A DNA stretch of 64,000 nt from Tumebacillus sp. BK434 (GCF_004340785.1 NZ_SLXS01000001.1:1-64000); one strand, 5' to 3'. Shown: positions 9,832 through 19,192, counted from the stretch's first letter. Numbers and translations: made by a program. The notes: generated by a model from the sequence alone, not told the origin.

Positions 9832-11235
9832 ATGAACAAAATGAAAGACCTGACCCCAAAGCGGATTGTCGAAGAACTCGATAAATATATCGTTGGCCAA
9901 AGCAAAGCGAAAAAGGCGGTCGCCGTGGCCTTGCGCAACCGCTACCGCCGCTCGCTGCTCGCCGAAGACATCATCGAGGAAGTGACGCCGAAAAACATCC
10001 TGATGATCGGACCGACCGGCGTCGGCAAAACGGAGATCGCTCGCCGCCTCGCCAAACTGGTCGGCGCGCCTTTCATCAAAGTCGAAGCGACCAAGTTCAC
10101 CGAAGTCGGTTATGTCGGGCGTGACGTGGAGTCGATGGTACGCGATCTGGTCGAAACGGCGATCCGCATCGTGAAGGCGGAAAAAATGGCGGAAGTCGAT
10201 GAAAAGGCGAAGTTTATGGCGGAGGACCGCCTTGTTTCCCTGCTCGTTCCCGACCCGTCGAAAAACAAAAATTTCAAAAATCCGTTTGAAATGCTGTTTA
10301 GTGGCAATGCTGGTACACAACAAGACGAAAATGCACAGGATTCGTATGAGATCCGACAAAAACGAAGCGAAGCTCGCAGACGTTTGGAAAGCGGAGAGCT
10401 GGAAGACCAGATCATCGAAGTCGATGTCGAAGACAACACGCCTGGCATGATGGACCTGCTTGGAAACGGCGCCGGCATGGAGGGGCTTGGCATGAACAAC
10501 CTCCAGGAGATGCTGGGCAACATGATGCCCAAGCGCCGCAAGAAGCGCAAAGTCCCGATCCGCGAGGCGCGCAAGCTGCTTGCGCAGGAAGAGGCGCAAA
10601 AGCTGATCGACATGGACGAAGTGACCGCCGAGTCTGTACGGCGCGCCGAACAGTCCGGCATCATCTTTATCGATGAGATCGACAAGATCGCCGGCAAGGA
10701 GCGCGGCGGTCCCGATGTCTCCCGCGAAGGCGTGCAGCGTGACATTCTGCCGATCGTCGAAGGTTCGACCGTGATGACCAAATACGGTTCGGTCAAGACC
10801 GACTACATTCTTTTCATGGCAGCCGGCGCATTCCACATCTCCAAACCGAGCGACCTGATCCCGGAGCTGCAAGGCCGCTTCCCGATCCGGGTCGAACTGA
10901 CGAGCTTGTCCAAAGAAGACTTCCAGCGCATCCTCACCGAACCGAGAAACGCGCTGATCAAGCAGTACATCGCGCTGCTAGAGACGGAAGGCATCAAAGT
11001 CGAGTTTACCGAAGAAGCGATCGGCAAACTCGCTGAACTCGCCACCACCGTCAACCAGGAGACCGATAACATCGGAGCAAGACGCCTGCACACGCTGCTG
11101 GAAAAACTGCTCGAAGACCTCTCCTTTGAAGCGTCCGACGTGCTGCTCGACAAAGTGGTGATCACCCCGGCCTACGTCGCGGAGAAACTGGAAGGCATCG
11201 TGAAGAACAAGGATCTCAGCCACTATATCCTGTAG
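9832..11235 (+). CDS. hslU: HslU (ClpY) ATPase subunit
   Basis: AAA+ unfoldase partner of HslV. The 467-aa protein starts with the family N-terminus ([17 protein letters not shown]), Walker [14 protein letters not shown] near residue 60, an inserted I-domain at about residues 110-240 that is acidic and methionine/glycine rich, Walker [12 protein letters not shown] near 277, and sensor regions [12 protein letters not shown] and [12 protein letters not shown]. The C-terminus DLSHYIL resembles the tail that docks into HslV. The ATG at 9832 follows AGAGGAGGGGAA. It is translationally coupled with hslV and codY follows 28 bp on. Confidence 0.97.
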   Translation: MNKMKDLTPKRIVEELDKYIVGQSKAKKAVAVALRNRYRRSLLAEDIIEEVTPKNILMIGPTGVGKTEIARRLAKLVGAPFIKVEATKFTEVGYVGRDVESMVRDLVETAIRIVKAEKMAEVDEKAKFMAEDRLVSLLVPDPSKNKNFKNPFEMLFSGNAGTQQDENAQDSYEIRQKRSEARRRLESGELEDQIIEVDVEDNTPGMMDLLGNGAGMEGLGMNNLQEMLGNMMPKRRKKRKVPIREARKLLAQEEAQKLIDMDEVTAESVRRAEQSGIIFIDEIDKIAGKERGGPDVSREGVQRDILPIVEGSTVMTKYGSVKTDYILFMAAGAFHISKPSDLIPELQGRFPIRVELTSLSKEDFQRILTEPRNALIKQYIALLETEGIKVEFTEEAIGKLAELATTVNQETDNIGARRLHTLLEKLLEDLSFEASDVLLDKVVITPAYVAEKLEGIVKNKDLSHYIL

Positions 11236-11263
11236 GCATACCTCAGGAGGGTACCAGGCTGAT

Positions 11264-12028
11264 ATGGAACTTTTAAGCAAAACGCGGGTATTGAACCAAT
11301 TGCTGCAACGTACGGACGGCATGAAGGTGGTCTTTGATGAAATGACCGCATCCTTGCGCGACATCGTTTTTACCAACGTCTTCTTGACGGATGATAATGG
11401 CCGGCTGCTCGGCCATGCGCTCTCCGGGATGTTTGATGTCTCGCAGTTTCCAAAGGATGCAGCAGGGATGATCTGCCTGCCGAAAGACTTTGTGGCAAAA
11501 CTCCACAGCAATGATCTCACACGCATCAACTTACAGGAGGACACCCCGTTTTGCAGTGCGGCAGGGGACGGTACGTACCTGTCGATCGTGCCGATTCGCG
11601 GCAACGGCGAACGGATGGGGACGCTGCTCTTAACGCGCCAGGGCGAAGAGATGACCGAAGAGGACATCGTGCTCGCAGAATACAGCGCCTCACTGATCGG
11701 CCTTGAGCTGGTCCGCGCCGCTTCGCAGAAGAAAGTGCAGGAAGGCCGCGACCGCTCGATCGTGCAGATGGCGGTCAGCTCCCTCTCCTTCTCGGAGTTG
11801 GAAGCGGTAGACCACATCTTCGCGGAGCTGAACGGCCGTGAAGGGCTGCTCGTCGCCTCCCGCATCGCCGACCGCGTCGGCATCACGCGCTCCGTGATCG
11901 TCAACGCCTTGCGCAAATTGGAAAGCGCAGGCGTTGTGGAAGCGCGCTCGCTTGGGATGAAAGGCACGCACATTAAAATCTTGAACGAGAAGCTTCTTCC
12001 ATTGCTGGAAGATATGAAATCGAAATAG
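11264..12028 (+). CDS. codY: GTP-sensing transcriptional regulator CodY
   Basis: Global repressor of stationary-phase, nitrogen and branched-chain amino-acid genes in Firmicutes. The 254-aa protein has an N-terminal GAF domain (about residues 1-150) and a C-terminal winged helix (about 195-245) that contains ASRIADRVGITRSVIVNALR, nearly identical to the B. subtilis domain as I remember it. The GAF ligand loop, about residues 52-95, is strongly divergent: F40 is kept, but the arginine at 61 that binds the isoleucine carboxylate in B. subtilis CodY is not seen, and the loop is about 5 residues shorter. It is the last gene before the flagellar operon. Confidence 0.95.
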   Translation: MELLSKTRVLNQLLQRTDGMKVVFDEMTASLRDIVFTNVFLTDDNGRLLGHALSGMFDVSQFPKDAAGMICLPKDFVAKLHSNDLTRINLQEDTPFCSAAGDGTYLSIVPIRGNGERMGTLLLTRQGEEMTEEDIVLAEYSASLIGLELVRAASQKKVQEGRDRSIVQMAVSSLSFSELEAVDHIFAELNGREGLLVASRIADRVGITRSVIVNALRKLESAGVVEARSLGMKGTHIKILNEKLLPLLEDMKSK

Positions 12029-12029
12029 C

Positions 12030-12064
12030 AAACAGGGCGCGGACTCAGGTCCGCGCCCTGTTTT
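12030..12064 (+). terminator. strong terminator after codY
   Basis: GGGCGCGGAC-TCAG-GTCCGCGCCC, extended by the flanking ACA/TGT, then TTTT. It insulates the codY operon from the fla/che operon. Confidence 0.95.
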
Positions 12065-12100
12065 GTTGTTCATGTAAATGGCAAAGAAATCAGCAGGATA

Positions 12101-12159
12101 TTGACAAAGTAAGGTCGAAAGTCCATCAGAAGAATAATGTCGAGTAAGGTCGAAAGTCC
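12101..12159 (+). promoter_or_regulatory. TTGACA box and two 17-bp direct repeats upstream of flgB
   Basis: The sequence agtaaggtcgaaagtcc occurs at 12108-12124 and again, identically, at 12143-12159, starts 35 bp apart. A perfect -35 box TTGACA (12101-12106) directly abuts copy 1, though no convincing -10 lies 16-18 bp downstream. As RNA each repeat could fold as a short stem capped by C-GAAA-G. These lie in the 220-bp gap between codY's terminator and flgB and are the best candidates for fla/che operon control sites. The rest of the gap is AT-rich without other clear structure. Confidence 0.45.
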
Positions 12160-12285
12160 CTAGTAAGATTTTAGTTAGAGTTATAAAATGGTGAGTGGCA
12201 GTTTCAATTGGATTGTCGAATCATGAAGGAATTTCGCACATCTCGCAGAAATATTATCTTACTATCAAATCGTAAGGGTGATTGT

Positions 12286-12699
12286 ATGTCGTTAATTAAC
12301 AACAACCGCGCTATCACCTTGCTGGAGCGTTCGCTGGATGCTGCGAGCTTGCGGCAGAAAGTGATTTCAAACAACCTCGCAAATATCGACACGCCGAATT
12401 ACAAACGCAGCGATGTGTCTTTTGAACAGACTCTGCAGCAAGTGTTGCAAGGTAATGCGCTGAGCGGACGCCGCACCGATGCGCGGCACATCCAAATTGG
12501 CACTTCTTCCGTAGCGGAAGTCGAGCCGGAGATCGTGACCGACCGCACGACTTCGATGCGCCAGGACGGAAACAACGTGGACATCGATGTCGAGATGACC
12601 AATCTCGCAGAGAACCAGATTCTCTACAATGCGTTATCGCAGCGAATCAACGGCAAGTTCGCCACGCTCAAGTATGCGATCAGTGAAGGGAAGCGATAA
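12286..12699 (+). CDS. flgB: flagellar basal-body rod protein FlgB
   Basis: Proximal rod subunit of the flagellar basal body, exported by the type III apparatus. The 137-aa protein has the rod/hook N-terminal motif ISNNLANIDTPNYKR near residue 30 and the amphipathic C-terminal helix (EMTNLAENQILYNALSQRIN) shared by axial proteins. The ATG at 12286, giving MSLINNNRAI, follows AAGGGTGATT; an in-frame ATG upstream at 12208 would add unrelated residues. First gene of a 30-kb codirectional fla/che operon; flgC starts 2 bp after its stop. Confidence 0.96.
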   Translation: MSLINNNRAITLLERSLDAASLRQKVISNNLANIDTPNYKRSDVSFEQTLQQVLQGNALSGRRTDARHIQIGTSSVAEVEPEIVTDRTTSMRQDGNNVDIDVEMTNLAENQILYNALSQRINGKFATLKYAISEGKR

Positions 12700-12701
12700 G
12701 G

Positions 12702-13154
12702 ATGGGAGTATTCGACAGCATTAACATCAGTGCTTCGGGGCTGACGGCACAGCGTATGCGCCTCGACGTTATCGCCGGCAATATCGCCAATGCCAACACG
12801 ACGCGCGGCGTGGACGGCCAGCCGTACCGCCGGCAGATCGTCACGTTTGGCGAGCGCACGCAATCGTTCCAAAACGTGCTGAACCAAGAACTGGGTCAGT
12901 CGGCCGGACAAGGCGTTCGTGTGACCGGAATTGTCAGAGATGAGACGCCGTTCAAACTGGTCTACGACCCGAACCACCCGGATGCGGTCAAGACGCCGGG
13001 CGATCCGATGTACGGCTACGTGCGGATGCCCAATGTCGACATCGCGCGGGAGATGGTCGACATGATCTCCGCGACCCGCAGTTACGAAGCGAGCGTAACG
13101 GCGGTCAACGCCGCCAAAGCACAGGCGATGAAAGCGCTGGAAATCGGCAAATAG
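12702..13154 (+). CDS. flgC: flagellar basal-body rod protein FlgC
   Basis: Rod protein that assembles with FlgB. The 150-aa sequence has IAGNIANANTTRGVDGQPYRRQ at the N-terminus (the ANxxT rod motif) and the conserved C-terminal block VRMPNVDIAREMVDMISA followed by SYEASVTAVN. The length is normal. It starts 2 bp after flgB, so the two are translationally coupled. Confidence 0.97.
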   Translation: MGVFDSINISASGLTAQRMRLDVIAGNIANANTTRGVDGQPYRRQIVTFGERTQSFQNVLNQELGQSAGQGVRVTGIVRDETPFKLVYDPNHPDAVKTPGDPMYGYVRMPNVDIAREMVDMISATRSYEASVTAVNAAKAQAMKALEIGK

Positions 13155-13172
13155 GAAGGAGGAGCGGGATAG

Positions 13173-13481
13173 ATGATTCAGGGAGTCAACAAACTGATGC
13201 AGCCGGCCGCCCTTGAAGGGGTTAAAGCCCTGCAGGCGCCGGATACCAAAAAGGCGGAAGGCCCGTCCTTCTCCGACGTGCTGACACAGGCGATTGAAAG
13301 CGTCAACACGCAGCAAAAGCAAGCGGATGTGCTGACCGAGGCGCTGGCCAGCGGACAAGCACCAGATTTGCATACGGTGATGATCGCAGCGGAAAAAGCA
13401 ACGATCTCTTTCCAGTTGATGGTGCAGGTGCGAAACAGAGCGATGGAAGCGTACCAAGAAGTCATGCGCATGCAGGTCTAG
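13173..13481 (+). CDS. fliE: flagellar hook-basal body protein FliE
   Basis: Small protein joining the MS ring to the rod and needed early in export. The 102-aa sequence has the family pattern in its second half: FSDVLTQAIESVN, then DLHTVMIAAEKATISFQLMVQVRNRAMEAYQEVMRMQV split across the end, the typical FliE C-terminus. AGGAAGGAGGAG precedes the ATG at 13173. Confidence 0.96.
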   Translation: MIQGVNKLMQPAALEGVKALQAPDTKKAEGPSFSDVLTQAIESVNTQQKQADVLTEALASGQAPDLHTVMIAAEKATISFQLMVQVRNRAMEAYQEVMRMQV

Positions 13482-13549
13482 GGGTAGAGGCTTGCGTGAT
13501 CTAGCAGTAGGCATGTGTGGGGAGTAAGAAGTGACGACGAGGTGAAATC

Positions 13550-15073
13550 GTGAACCAGCAGTTTAAGCAATTATTCGAAAAACTCTTGGGGTATTGGAAG
13601 CAGCTCGAGAAAAGACAACGCCGGAACCTGATCCTTGTTGGCGTCTTCTTTATACTCACCGTATCCTTGCTCTCTTGGTTCGCTTTTCGCCCGAATTATG
13701 TAGTGGTATTCGCGAATCAAACGCCTGCGAGTTTGGGTGAGCTGTCACAAAAGCTCGATGAATTGAAGATCCCGAACCAAGTGGGAAGCGATTCGATCTC
13801 CGTGCCGGAACAATACCAGCATGAAGCGACGATGAAGCTTGCGATGGAAGGTCTCCCGCAAACCGGTACGCTCGGCTATTCCGTCTTTGACAAGACCGAT
13901 CTGGGCATGACGGCAAAGGAGTTCGATGTCCGCTACCAGCAGGCGATCGAAGGCAACATTGCCAACGCGATCCGAACGATCAAGGGAGTGCAGGATGCGA
14001 AGGTCAGTGTTGTGCAGGCGGAAGAGAAGTTATTCGTTGCGCAAGAGCAGCAAAATGCCAAAGCTTCGGTCTTGCTGGCTCTGGCGCCGGGCATGCAGCT
14101 GACGAATGAGCAGGTCACCGGCATTCAGCAGCTCGTGTCACACTCGGTCAAAGGGCTTGTTCCGCAAAACGTCACCATCGTGGACCAAAACGGCACGCGT
14201 CTGGTCGATGATGCCGGTGAAGCATTGGCGGCGAATGGTTCCAGCAGCCAACTGACCAAGCAGCAGCAAATCCAGATCCAAGTCGAACAGGAAGCTACTA
14301 AAAAGATTCGTAATGCATTGGAGCGGATTGTCGGTCTCAACAACGCAGCCGTTGTGGTTCATGCAGATGTTGATTTCAACAAGCGCTCATGGACCGATAA
14401 GAAGCTGACCCCGCCGATCGAAGGGGCCACGACCGGGGGTGTGATTTCGCAGCGTGAGAGCAGCGAGGAAACCCAAGGCACGACCGGGGGCGGCGCTGCC
14501 GGCCAGCAGCAGAACAACAACAATCAGCAGCAGCTGGTCAACGGCGGCCAAGGCACGCAGTCTTCGTCCAAGAAGGACGACACCACCAACTTCGAGTGGA
14601 ACACGTACGTGGAAAATGGCGCAACGTCCGAATACCGCGTCCAGCAATATACGGTTTCCGTGCTGCTGAACAAAGAATCGATGACCCCGCAGGAACGTGA
14701 GGACATCACCAACTTTGTCTCCACGGCGATCGGCCGCAAAAACGACGGAACGGCGAACGACGTAATCACCGTCACCGGCAAATCGTTTGTTGCGCCGGCC
14801 AACCCTTTCGAAACGGAAGCGTTCTATCAGCAGCCGTGGTTCCTCGGCGCGATGGCAGCGGCGCTCGTTCTCCTCGGCGGAGGCGCGTATGCGCTGACCC
14901 GCCGCCGCAAGCAGACCGACGTTCCGGTGCTCGAAGCGCCGGTGACGAAAGAGATCGCGGTGGCGATGGAAGAATCCGAATCGCAAAAGATGAAAAAGCA
15001 GCTCGAAAAGCTGGCAAATCAAAAACCGGAAGAATTTGTCAACCTGTTGCGTACCTGGTTGGTAGAAGAGTAG
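13550..15073 (+). CDS. fliF: flagellar MS-ring protein FliF
   Basis: Membrane ring protein on which the rod, export gate and switch are built. The 507-aa protein has a transmembrane helix near residues 25-45 (NLILVGVFFILTVSLLSWFA), two ring-building lobes with the YscJ-like domain (EGNIANAIRTIKGVQDAKV), a Gly/Gln/Asn-rich disordered loop near residues 300-340, a second membrane helix near 425-447 and a charged C-terminal tail that should bind FliG. The start is GTG at 13550 with GAGGTG 6 nt upstream. No ATG lies nearby in frame. Confidence 0.97.
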   Translation: MNQQFKQLFEKLLGYWKQLEKRQRRNLILVGVFFILTVSLLSWFAFRPNYVVVFANQTPASLGELSQKLDELKIPNQVGSDSISVPEQYQHEATMKLAMEGLPQTGTLGYSVFDKTDLGMTAKEFDVRYQQAIEGNIANAIRTIKGVQDAKVSVVQAEEKLFVAQEQQNAKASVLLALAPGMQLTNEQVTGIQQLVSHSVKGLVPQNVTIVDQNGTRLVDDAGEALAANGSSSQLTKQQQIQIQVEQEATKKIRNALERIVGLNNAAVVVHADVDFNKRSWTDKKLTPPIEGATTGGVISQRESSEETQGTTGGGAAGQQQNNNNQQQLVNGGQGTQSSSKKDDTTNFEWNTYVENGATSEYRVQQYTVSVLLNKESMTPQEREDITNFVSTAIGRKNDGTANDVITVTGKSFVAPANPFETEAFYQQPWFLGAMAAALVLLGGGAYALTRRRKQTDVPVLEAPVTKEIAVAMEESESQKMKKQLEKLANQKPEEFVNLLRTWLVEE

Positions 15074-15085
15074 GAGTGACTGCTT

Positions 15086-16099
15086 GTGGCGCGCATGCAA
15101 CAAAAACTTACCGGGCGTCAAAAGGCGGCCGTTCTGCTTGTCTCTCTTGGACCAGAAATCGCATCAAAAGTGTTCAAGCATCTGCGTGAAGACGAGATTG
15201 AACAGTTGACTCTGGAGATCGCGAACGTTCGCAAGATTGAATACGAACAAAAAGAAGATGTGCTCGATGAGTTCCACTCGATTGCCCAAGCGCAAGAGTA
15301 TATCTCCCAAGGCGGGATCGAGTATGCCAAAGACGTTTTGGAAAAGGCGCTCGGTTCGCAAAAGGCGATCGACATCATCAATCGACTGACCGCTTCTTTG
15401 CAAGTTCGTCCGTTCGACTTTGCCCGCAAAGCGGACCCGAACCAGATCTTAAACTTTATTCAGAATGAGCATCCGCAAACGATTGCGCTCGTTCTCGCCT
15501 ATCTCGATGCGCAGCAGGCGGCGATGATTCTGTCCGCCTTGCCGCAAGAGCGCCAGGCGGACATCGCGCGGCGCATCGCGATCATGGATCGCACGTCTCC
15601 GGAAGTGATCAACCAAGTCGAGCGGGTGCTGGAGAACAAGCTCTCGCAGATGACCTTGCACGACTTCTCCACCGGCGGCGGGATCGATGCGATCGTGCAA
15701 GTCCTCAATGGCGTCGACCGCTCGACCGAAAAGACGATCCTCGAGTCGTTGGAACTGCAGGATCCGGAACTGGCCGAAGAGATCAAGAAACGCATGTTTG
15801 TCTTCGAAGATATCGTTTCCATCGACAACCGTTCGATCCAGCGCGTCATCCGCGATGTGGATACGAACGACCTGGCGCTGGCGCTCAAAGTCTCCAGCGA
15901 AGAAGTGCAGGAAGTCATCTTCCGCAACATGTCGAAGCGAATGGTGGAAACGTTCAGACAAGATATGGAATTCATGGGACCTGTGCGTCTGCGCGACGTC
16001 GAAGAAGCACAACAACGCATCGTAGGCATCATCCGCCGCCTCGAAGAGAGCGGCGAGATCGTGATCGCCCGCGGCGGAGGAGACGATATCATTGTCTAG
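15086..16099 (+). CDS. fliG: flagellar motor switch protein FliG
   Basis: C-ring protein that couples the stator to rotor torque. The 337-aa sequence has the N-terminal FliF-binding domain (LTGRQKAAVLLVSLGPE), the middle domain with the EHPQ motif (NEHPQTIALVLAYL near residue 128), and the C-terminal torque domain with charged helix residues (QRVIRDVDTNDLALALK). GTG start at 15086 after TAGGAGTG. Its stop overlaps the fliH start. Confidence 0.97.
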   Translation: MARMQQKLTGRQKAAVLLVSLGPEIASKVFKHLREDEIEQLTLEIANVRKIEYEQKEDVLDEFHSIAQAQEYISQGGIEYAKDVLEKALGSQKAIDIINRLTASLQVRPFDFARKADPNQILNFIQNEHPQTIALVLAYLDAQQAAMILSALPQERQADIARRIAIMDRTSPEVINQVERVLENKLSQMTLHDFSTGGGIDAIVQVLNGVDRSTEKTILESLELQDPELAEEIKKRMFVFEDIVSIDNRSIQRVIRDVDTNDLALALKVSSEEVQEVIFRNMSKRMVETFRQDMEFMGPVRLRDVEEAQQRIVGIIRRLEESGEIVIARGGGDDIIV

Positions 16100-16862
16100 A
16101 TTGCTGAAAGCACAGCAGACATCGCTCAATTCGCAAGCGTACCAAATGCCGGTTCAGCCGATGCATCGTCCGCACTCGCTCTCTTTGGAGCAGGCGGAGC
16201 TGGAAGCGGTCCAATCGGCGGCCGAACTGACCGCGGAAGCCATTTTGAACGAGGCGCGTCTGGCCGCCGCAGAGATCCTCGCCCAAGCAGAGGCGCAAGC
16301 GGCAGACCTGCTTGCGCAGGAACGGCAAAACGTGCAGGCCATGCTCTTGGCAGAAGTGGATGCAGCAAAAGCGCAGGGCTATCAGGACGGTCTGGCGCAA
16401 GGTGTTCGTCAGGCAGAAGCAGACTGTGCCGGCATGATCGAAGCGGCTGAAGAGCAATACCGCTCGGCGCTGGATGAACGTCGCCGCTATCTGGCGGAAG
16501 CGGAGCCGATGATCGTCGATCTCGCGCTTGGGATCGCCAAAAAGATCATCACCCGCGAAAGCAGCGCCGACCGCTCGTTTGTGGTAGACGTCGTGCGCAC
16601 GGCGCTGGAGGAAATGCATGACGGCGGCAAAGTCGAAGTGCGCGTCCACCCGGATGACCATGAGGCGGTGCAGCAAAGCCGTGAGCTTTTGCGCAAGGCG
16701 GTACCGGGTCAGACGGAGCTGCTCATCATCAAAGATCACAGCGTGGAAGCTGGCGGCTGTGTGGTCTGCACCGCGTTTGGCAACATCGATGCGCGGATCG
16801 ACACCCAATTGGAAGAGGTGAGAAAGGCGCTGCAGGAAGTCGCTGCAGGCCTCGAACCATGA
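16092..16862 (+). CDS. fliH: flagellar assembly protein FliH
   Basis: Regulator and peripheral stalk of the FliI export ATPase. The 256-aa protein is Ala/Glu/Gln-rich and coiled-coil over about residues 30-140, with the conserved V-ATPase E-subunit-like C-terminal domain (VDLALGIAKKIITRES; KVEVRVHPDDHEAV). The likely start is TTG at 16092, inside the end of fliG, because GGAGGAGAC lies about 9 nt upstream; the next candidate, TTG at 16101, is further from it. It overlaps fliI by 4 bp. Confidence 0.93.
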   Translation: MSRLLKAQQTSLNSQAYQMPVQPMHRPHSLSLEQAELEAVQSAAELTAEAILNEARLAAAEILAQAEAQAADLLAQERQNVQAMLLAEVDAAKAQGYQDGLAQGVRQAEADCAGMIEAAEEQYRSALDERRRYLAEAEPMIVDLALGIAKKIITRESSADRSFVVDVVRTALEEMHDGGKVEVRVHPDDHEAVQQSRELLRKAVPGQTELLIIKDHSVEAGGCVVCTAFGNIDARIDTQLEEVRKALQEVAAGLEP

Positions 16863-18184
16863 ACGGGCACGCGAAACTTGAAACGTATCTCAACCGGCTG
16901 AACCGCACCCGTACGATCAAAGTCAACGGCAAAGTAACCAAAGTGATCGGCCTGACTATCGAATCGAAGGGACCGGCGGCGTCGATCGGCGATGTCTGCC
17001 AGATCGAAGCGCCAGGCGCGCCGCAGATGCTGGCCGAAGTGGTCGGGTTTCGGGAGAATCACGTGCTATTGATGCCGTTTTCCGATCTCGGCGCCATCGG
17101 CCCCGGCCATGATGTCGTCGCGACGGGGAACTCGCTGCAGATCCCGGTCGGACCGCATCTGCTCGGGCGCATTCTCGACGGGCTGGGTCAGCCGATCGAC
17201 GGCAAGGGACCGCTCGACAGCCTGCAGCTGTACAGCGTCAACCGCCAACCGCCCAATCCGCTCAAACGCCAGCGGATCGACCGGCCGCTGTCGGTCGGCG
17301 TCCGCTGCATCGACGGTCTGCTGACCGTGGGACGCGGTCAGCGCGTCGGGCTGTTCGCAGGTTCCGGCGTCGGCAAAAGCACGTTGCTTGGCATGATGGC
17401 CCGCAACACTGCGGCCGACATCAATGTGATTGCGCTGATCGGGGAGCGGGGCCGCGAAGTGCGGGAGTTTATCGAGAAAGACCTCGGGCCGGAAGGGCTG
17501 GCCCGTTCGGTCGTGATCGTTGCCACCTCCGACCAGCCGCCGCTCGTGCGGATCAAAGGTGCCATGGTGGCGACGGCGATCGCAGAATACTTCCGCGACC
17601 AGGGGCAGGATGTCGTCCTGATGATGGATTCGGTTACCCGGTTCGCCATGGCGCAGCGCGAAGTGGGCCTCGCTGTCGGCGAACCGCCGACCACGCGAGG
17701 GTACACGCCTTCCGTTTTTGCGATGCTGCCGCGTCTTTTGGAGCGGGCCGGCACCGGGGAGCGGGGCACGATCACCGCGTTTTACACCGTGCTCGTCGAC
17801 GGGGATGACATGAATGAGCCGATCGCCGATGCGGCGCGCGGGATTCTGGATGGGCACATCGTCCTATCCCGCCAGATCGCCAACCGGGGGCATTTCCCGG
17901 CGATCGACGTGCTGGCGAGCGTCTCGCGCGTGATGAACGACCTCGTGGAGCCTGACCATAGGCGGGCGGCTGCGACGGTCAAGAAGCTCAGCTCGATCTA
18001 CAAGGATTCGGAAGACCTGATCAACATCGGCGCGTATCAGCGCGGCAACAACATGCAGATCGACAAAGCGATTTTGCATCAGCCGGCCATCGCGAGCTTC
18101 ACGGCGCAGGATGTCCAAGAACACAGCGATTTGGACAGCGCCAAAGCCGCACTTTTTGAACAGTTCGGAGGCCTTGAGGTATGA
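16859..18184 (+). CDS. fliI: flagellum-specific ATPase FliI
   Basis: Hexameric F1-beta-like ATPase that delivers substrates to the type III export gate. The 441-aa protein has Walker A GLFAGSGVGKSTLLG near residue 163, the preceding VGVRCIDGLLTVGRGQR, Walker B VVLMMDSVTRFAMAQRE, and the ATP synthase alpha/beta signature region PSVFAMLPRLLERAG. The ATG overlaps the fliH stop (ATGA), showing coupling. fliJ overlaps the other end in the same way. Confidence 0.98.
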   Translation: MNGHAKLETYLNRLNRTRTIKVNGKVTKVIGLTIESKGPAASIGDVCQIEAPGAPQMLAEVVGFRENHVLLMPFSDLGAIGPGHDVVATGNSLQIPVGPHLLGRILDGLGQPIDGKGPLDSLQLYSVNRQPPNPLKRQRIDRPLSVGVRCIDGLLTVGRGQRVGLFAGSGVGKSTLLGMMARNTAADINVIALIGERGREVREFIEKDLGPEGLARSVVIVATSDQPPLVRIKGAMVATAIAEYFRDQGQDVVLMMDSVTRFAMAQREVGLAVGEPPTTRGYTPSVFAMLPRLLERAGTGERGTITAFYTVLVDGDDMNEPIADAARGILDGHIVLSRQIANRGHFPAIDVLASVSRVMNDLVEPDHRRAAATVKKLSSIYKDSEDLINIGAYQRGNNMQIDKAILHQPAIASFTAQDVQEHSDLDSAKAALFEQFGGLEV

Positions 18185-18627
18185 CGATCTCCTTGACTTC
18201 TCTGCAGAAGATCACCACATTGAAGAACCGCATCACGCAGCAGGCGACTTGGGAATATGCCGAGTCGAAACGCAAGCTCGATGCGGAGTATGACAAGTTG
18301 TACACGCTGGCCGAGCAGCATGATGCGGCGAAGGTGGAAATGCATCAAGCGACCTCGGAGCGCATCTCCTCGCAGCATTTGCATGCGTGGACGTTGTATC
18401 TGAGCGCTCAGCAGCTCCAGATGCTGCAGCAGGCGCAGGCGATCGCCGAGCAGAAAGTTGATTGTGAAGACAAGCAGGACCGGCTGAAGGGCCGTTTTCT
18501 TGACGAACAGATGTGGTCAAAACTGCAGGAAAAGCGCCGGGTGGAAGTGCAGGTCCAATTGGATCGACAGGCGCAGGAAGCGCTGGATGAAGCGGCTGCA
18601 GTCTTGAGAAGCCGCGCAGGGAGGTGA
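18181..18627 (+). CDS. fliJ: flagellar export chaperone FliJ
   Basis: Coiled-coil protein that inserts into the FliI ring like the F1 gamma subunit. The 148-aa sequence is predicted almost wholly helical, rich in Gln, Glu, Ala and Lys, without membrane segments. Sequence identity in this family is low, so the call rests on size, coiled coil and exact position after fliI with a 4-bp ATGA overlap. Confidence 0.9.
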   Translation: MTISLTSLQKITTLKNRITQQATWEYAESKRKLDAEYDKLYTLAEQHDAAKVEMHQATSERISSQHLHAWTLYLSAQQLQMLQQAQAIAEQKVDCEDKQDRLKGRFLDEQMWSKLQEKRRVEVQVQLDRQAQEALDEAAAVLRSRAGR

Positions 18628-18637
18628 AGAGGGAAGC

Positions 18638-19192
18638 ATGGAAGCGGAACATCGCTACAGCAAAATGGAGTGGCTGTTTTACATCATCATCCTCCCGCTT
18701 CTGTTTACCGCTCTTTTGTCCGGGATCATCCTTCAATTTCTAGGGTTTGACGTGACCGGCAAGATCGCAGGCGCCACGCGTGAGCTCCCGGTGGTCTCCT
18801 CCTTCTTTCCGGAAGAAGAGGGAGCTGCGGTCGATACGAAAGCGGCAGCCGATGCAGCCAAGCAAAAGAAGATTCAGGAGCTGCAGGACCAAGTGACAGC
18901 GCTTGAAGGTGAAAAACAGCAGGCTGATTCCGATTTGAAGAAGAAGGACAACGAGATCAAACGCCTCAAAGAGCAGATCACGGAGCTGGAGGCGAAAACC
19001 GGCAAAAACGATCCGCTGAAAGCGAAAGCGGAGACGTATGCGGCGATGGCTCCGGCCAAAGCGGCGCTGGTGCTGACGCAAATGTCTGTCACCGAAGCGA
19101 AGCAGTTGCTCGCCAAGATGGACCCGAAAGCGCAAGCGGCGATCCTCGAAAAGATGGAGCCGGCGATCGCGGCGAAGATGATGAGCAGCTAA
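18638..19192 (+). CDS. ylxF: YlxF/MotE-like flagellar operon protein
   Basis: A 184-aa protein with one N-terminal membrane helix (residues about 11-33), a coiled coil over about 70-125 and a C-terminal MgtE-N-like helical domain (LVLTQMSVTEAKQLLAKMDP). This is the layout of B. subtilis YlxF and of the alphaproteobacterial periplasmic MotE, which chaperones a motor protein. The precise role in Firmicutes is unsettled. GAGGTGAAGAGGG precedes the ATG. It lies between fliJ and fliK exactly as in Bacillus. Confidence 0.88.
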   Translation: MEAEHRYSKMEWLFYIIILPLLFTALLSGIILQFLGFDVTGKIAGATRELPVVSSFFPEEEGAAVDTKAAADAAKQKKIQELQDQVTALEGEKQQADSDLKKKDNEIKRLKEQITELEAKTGKNDPLKAKAETYAAMAPAKAALVLTQMSVTEAKQLLAKMDPKAQAAILEKMEPAIAAKMMSS

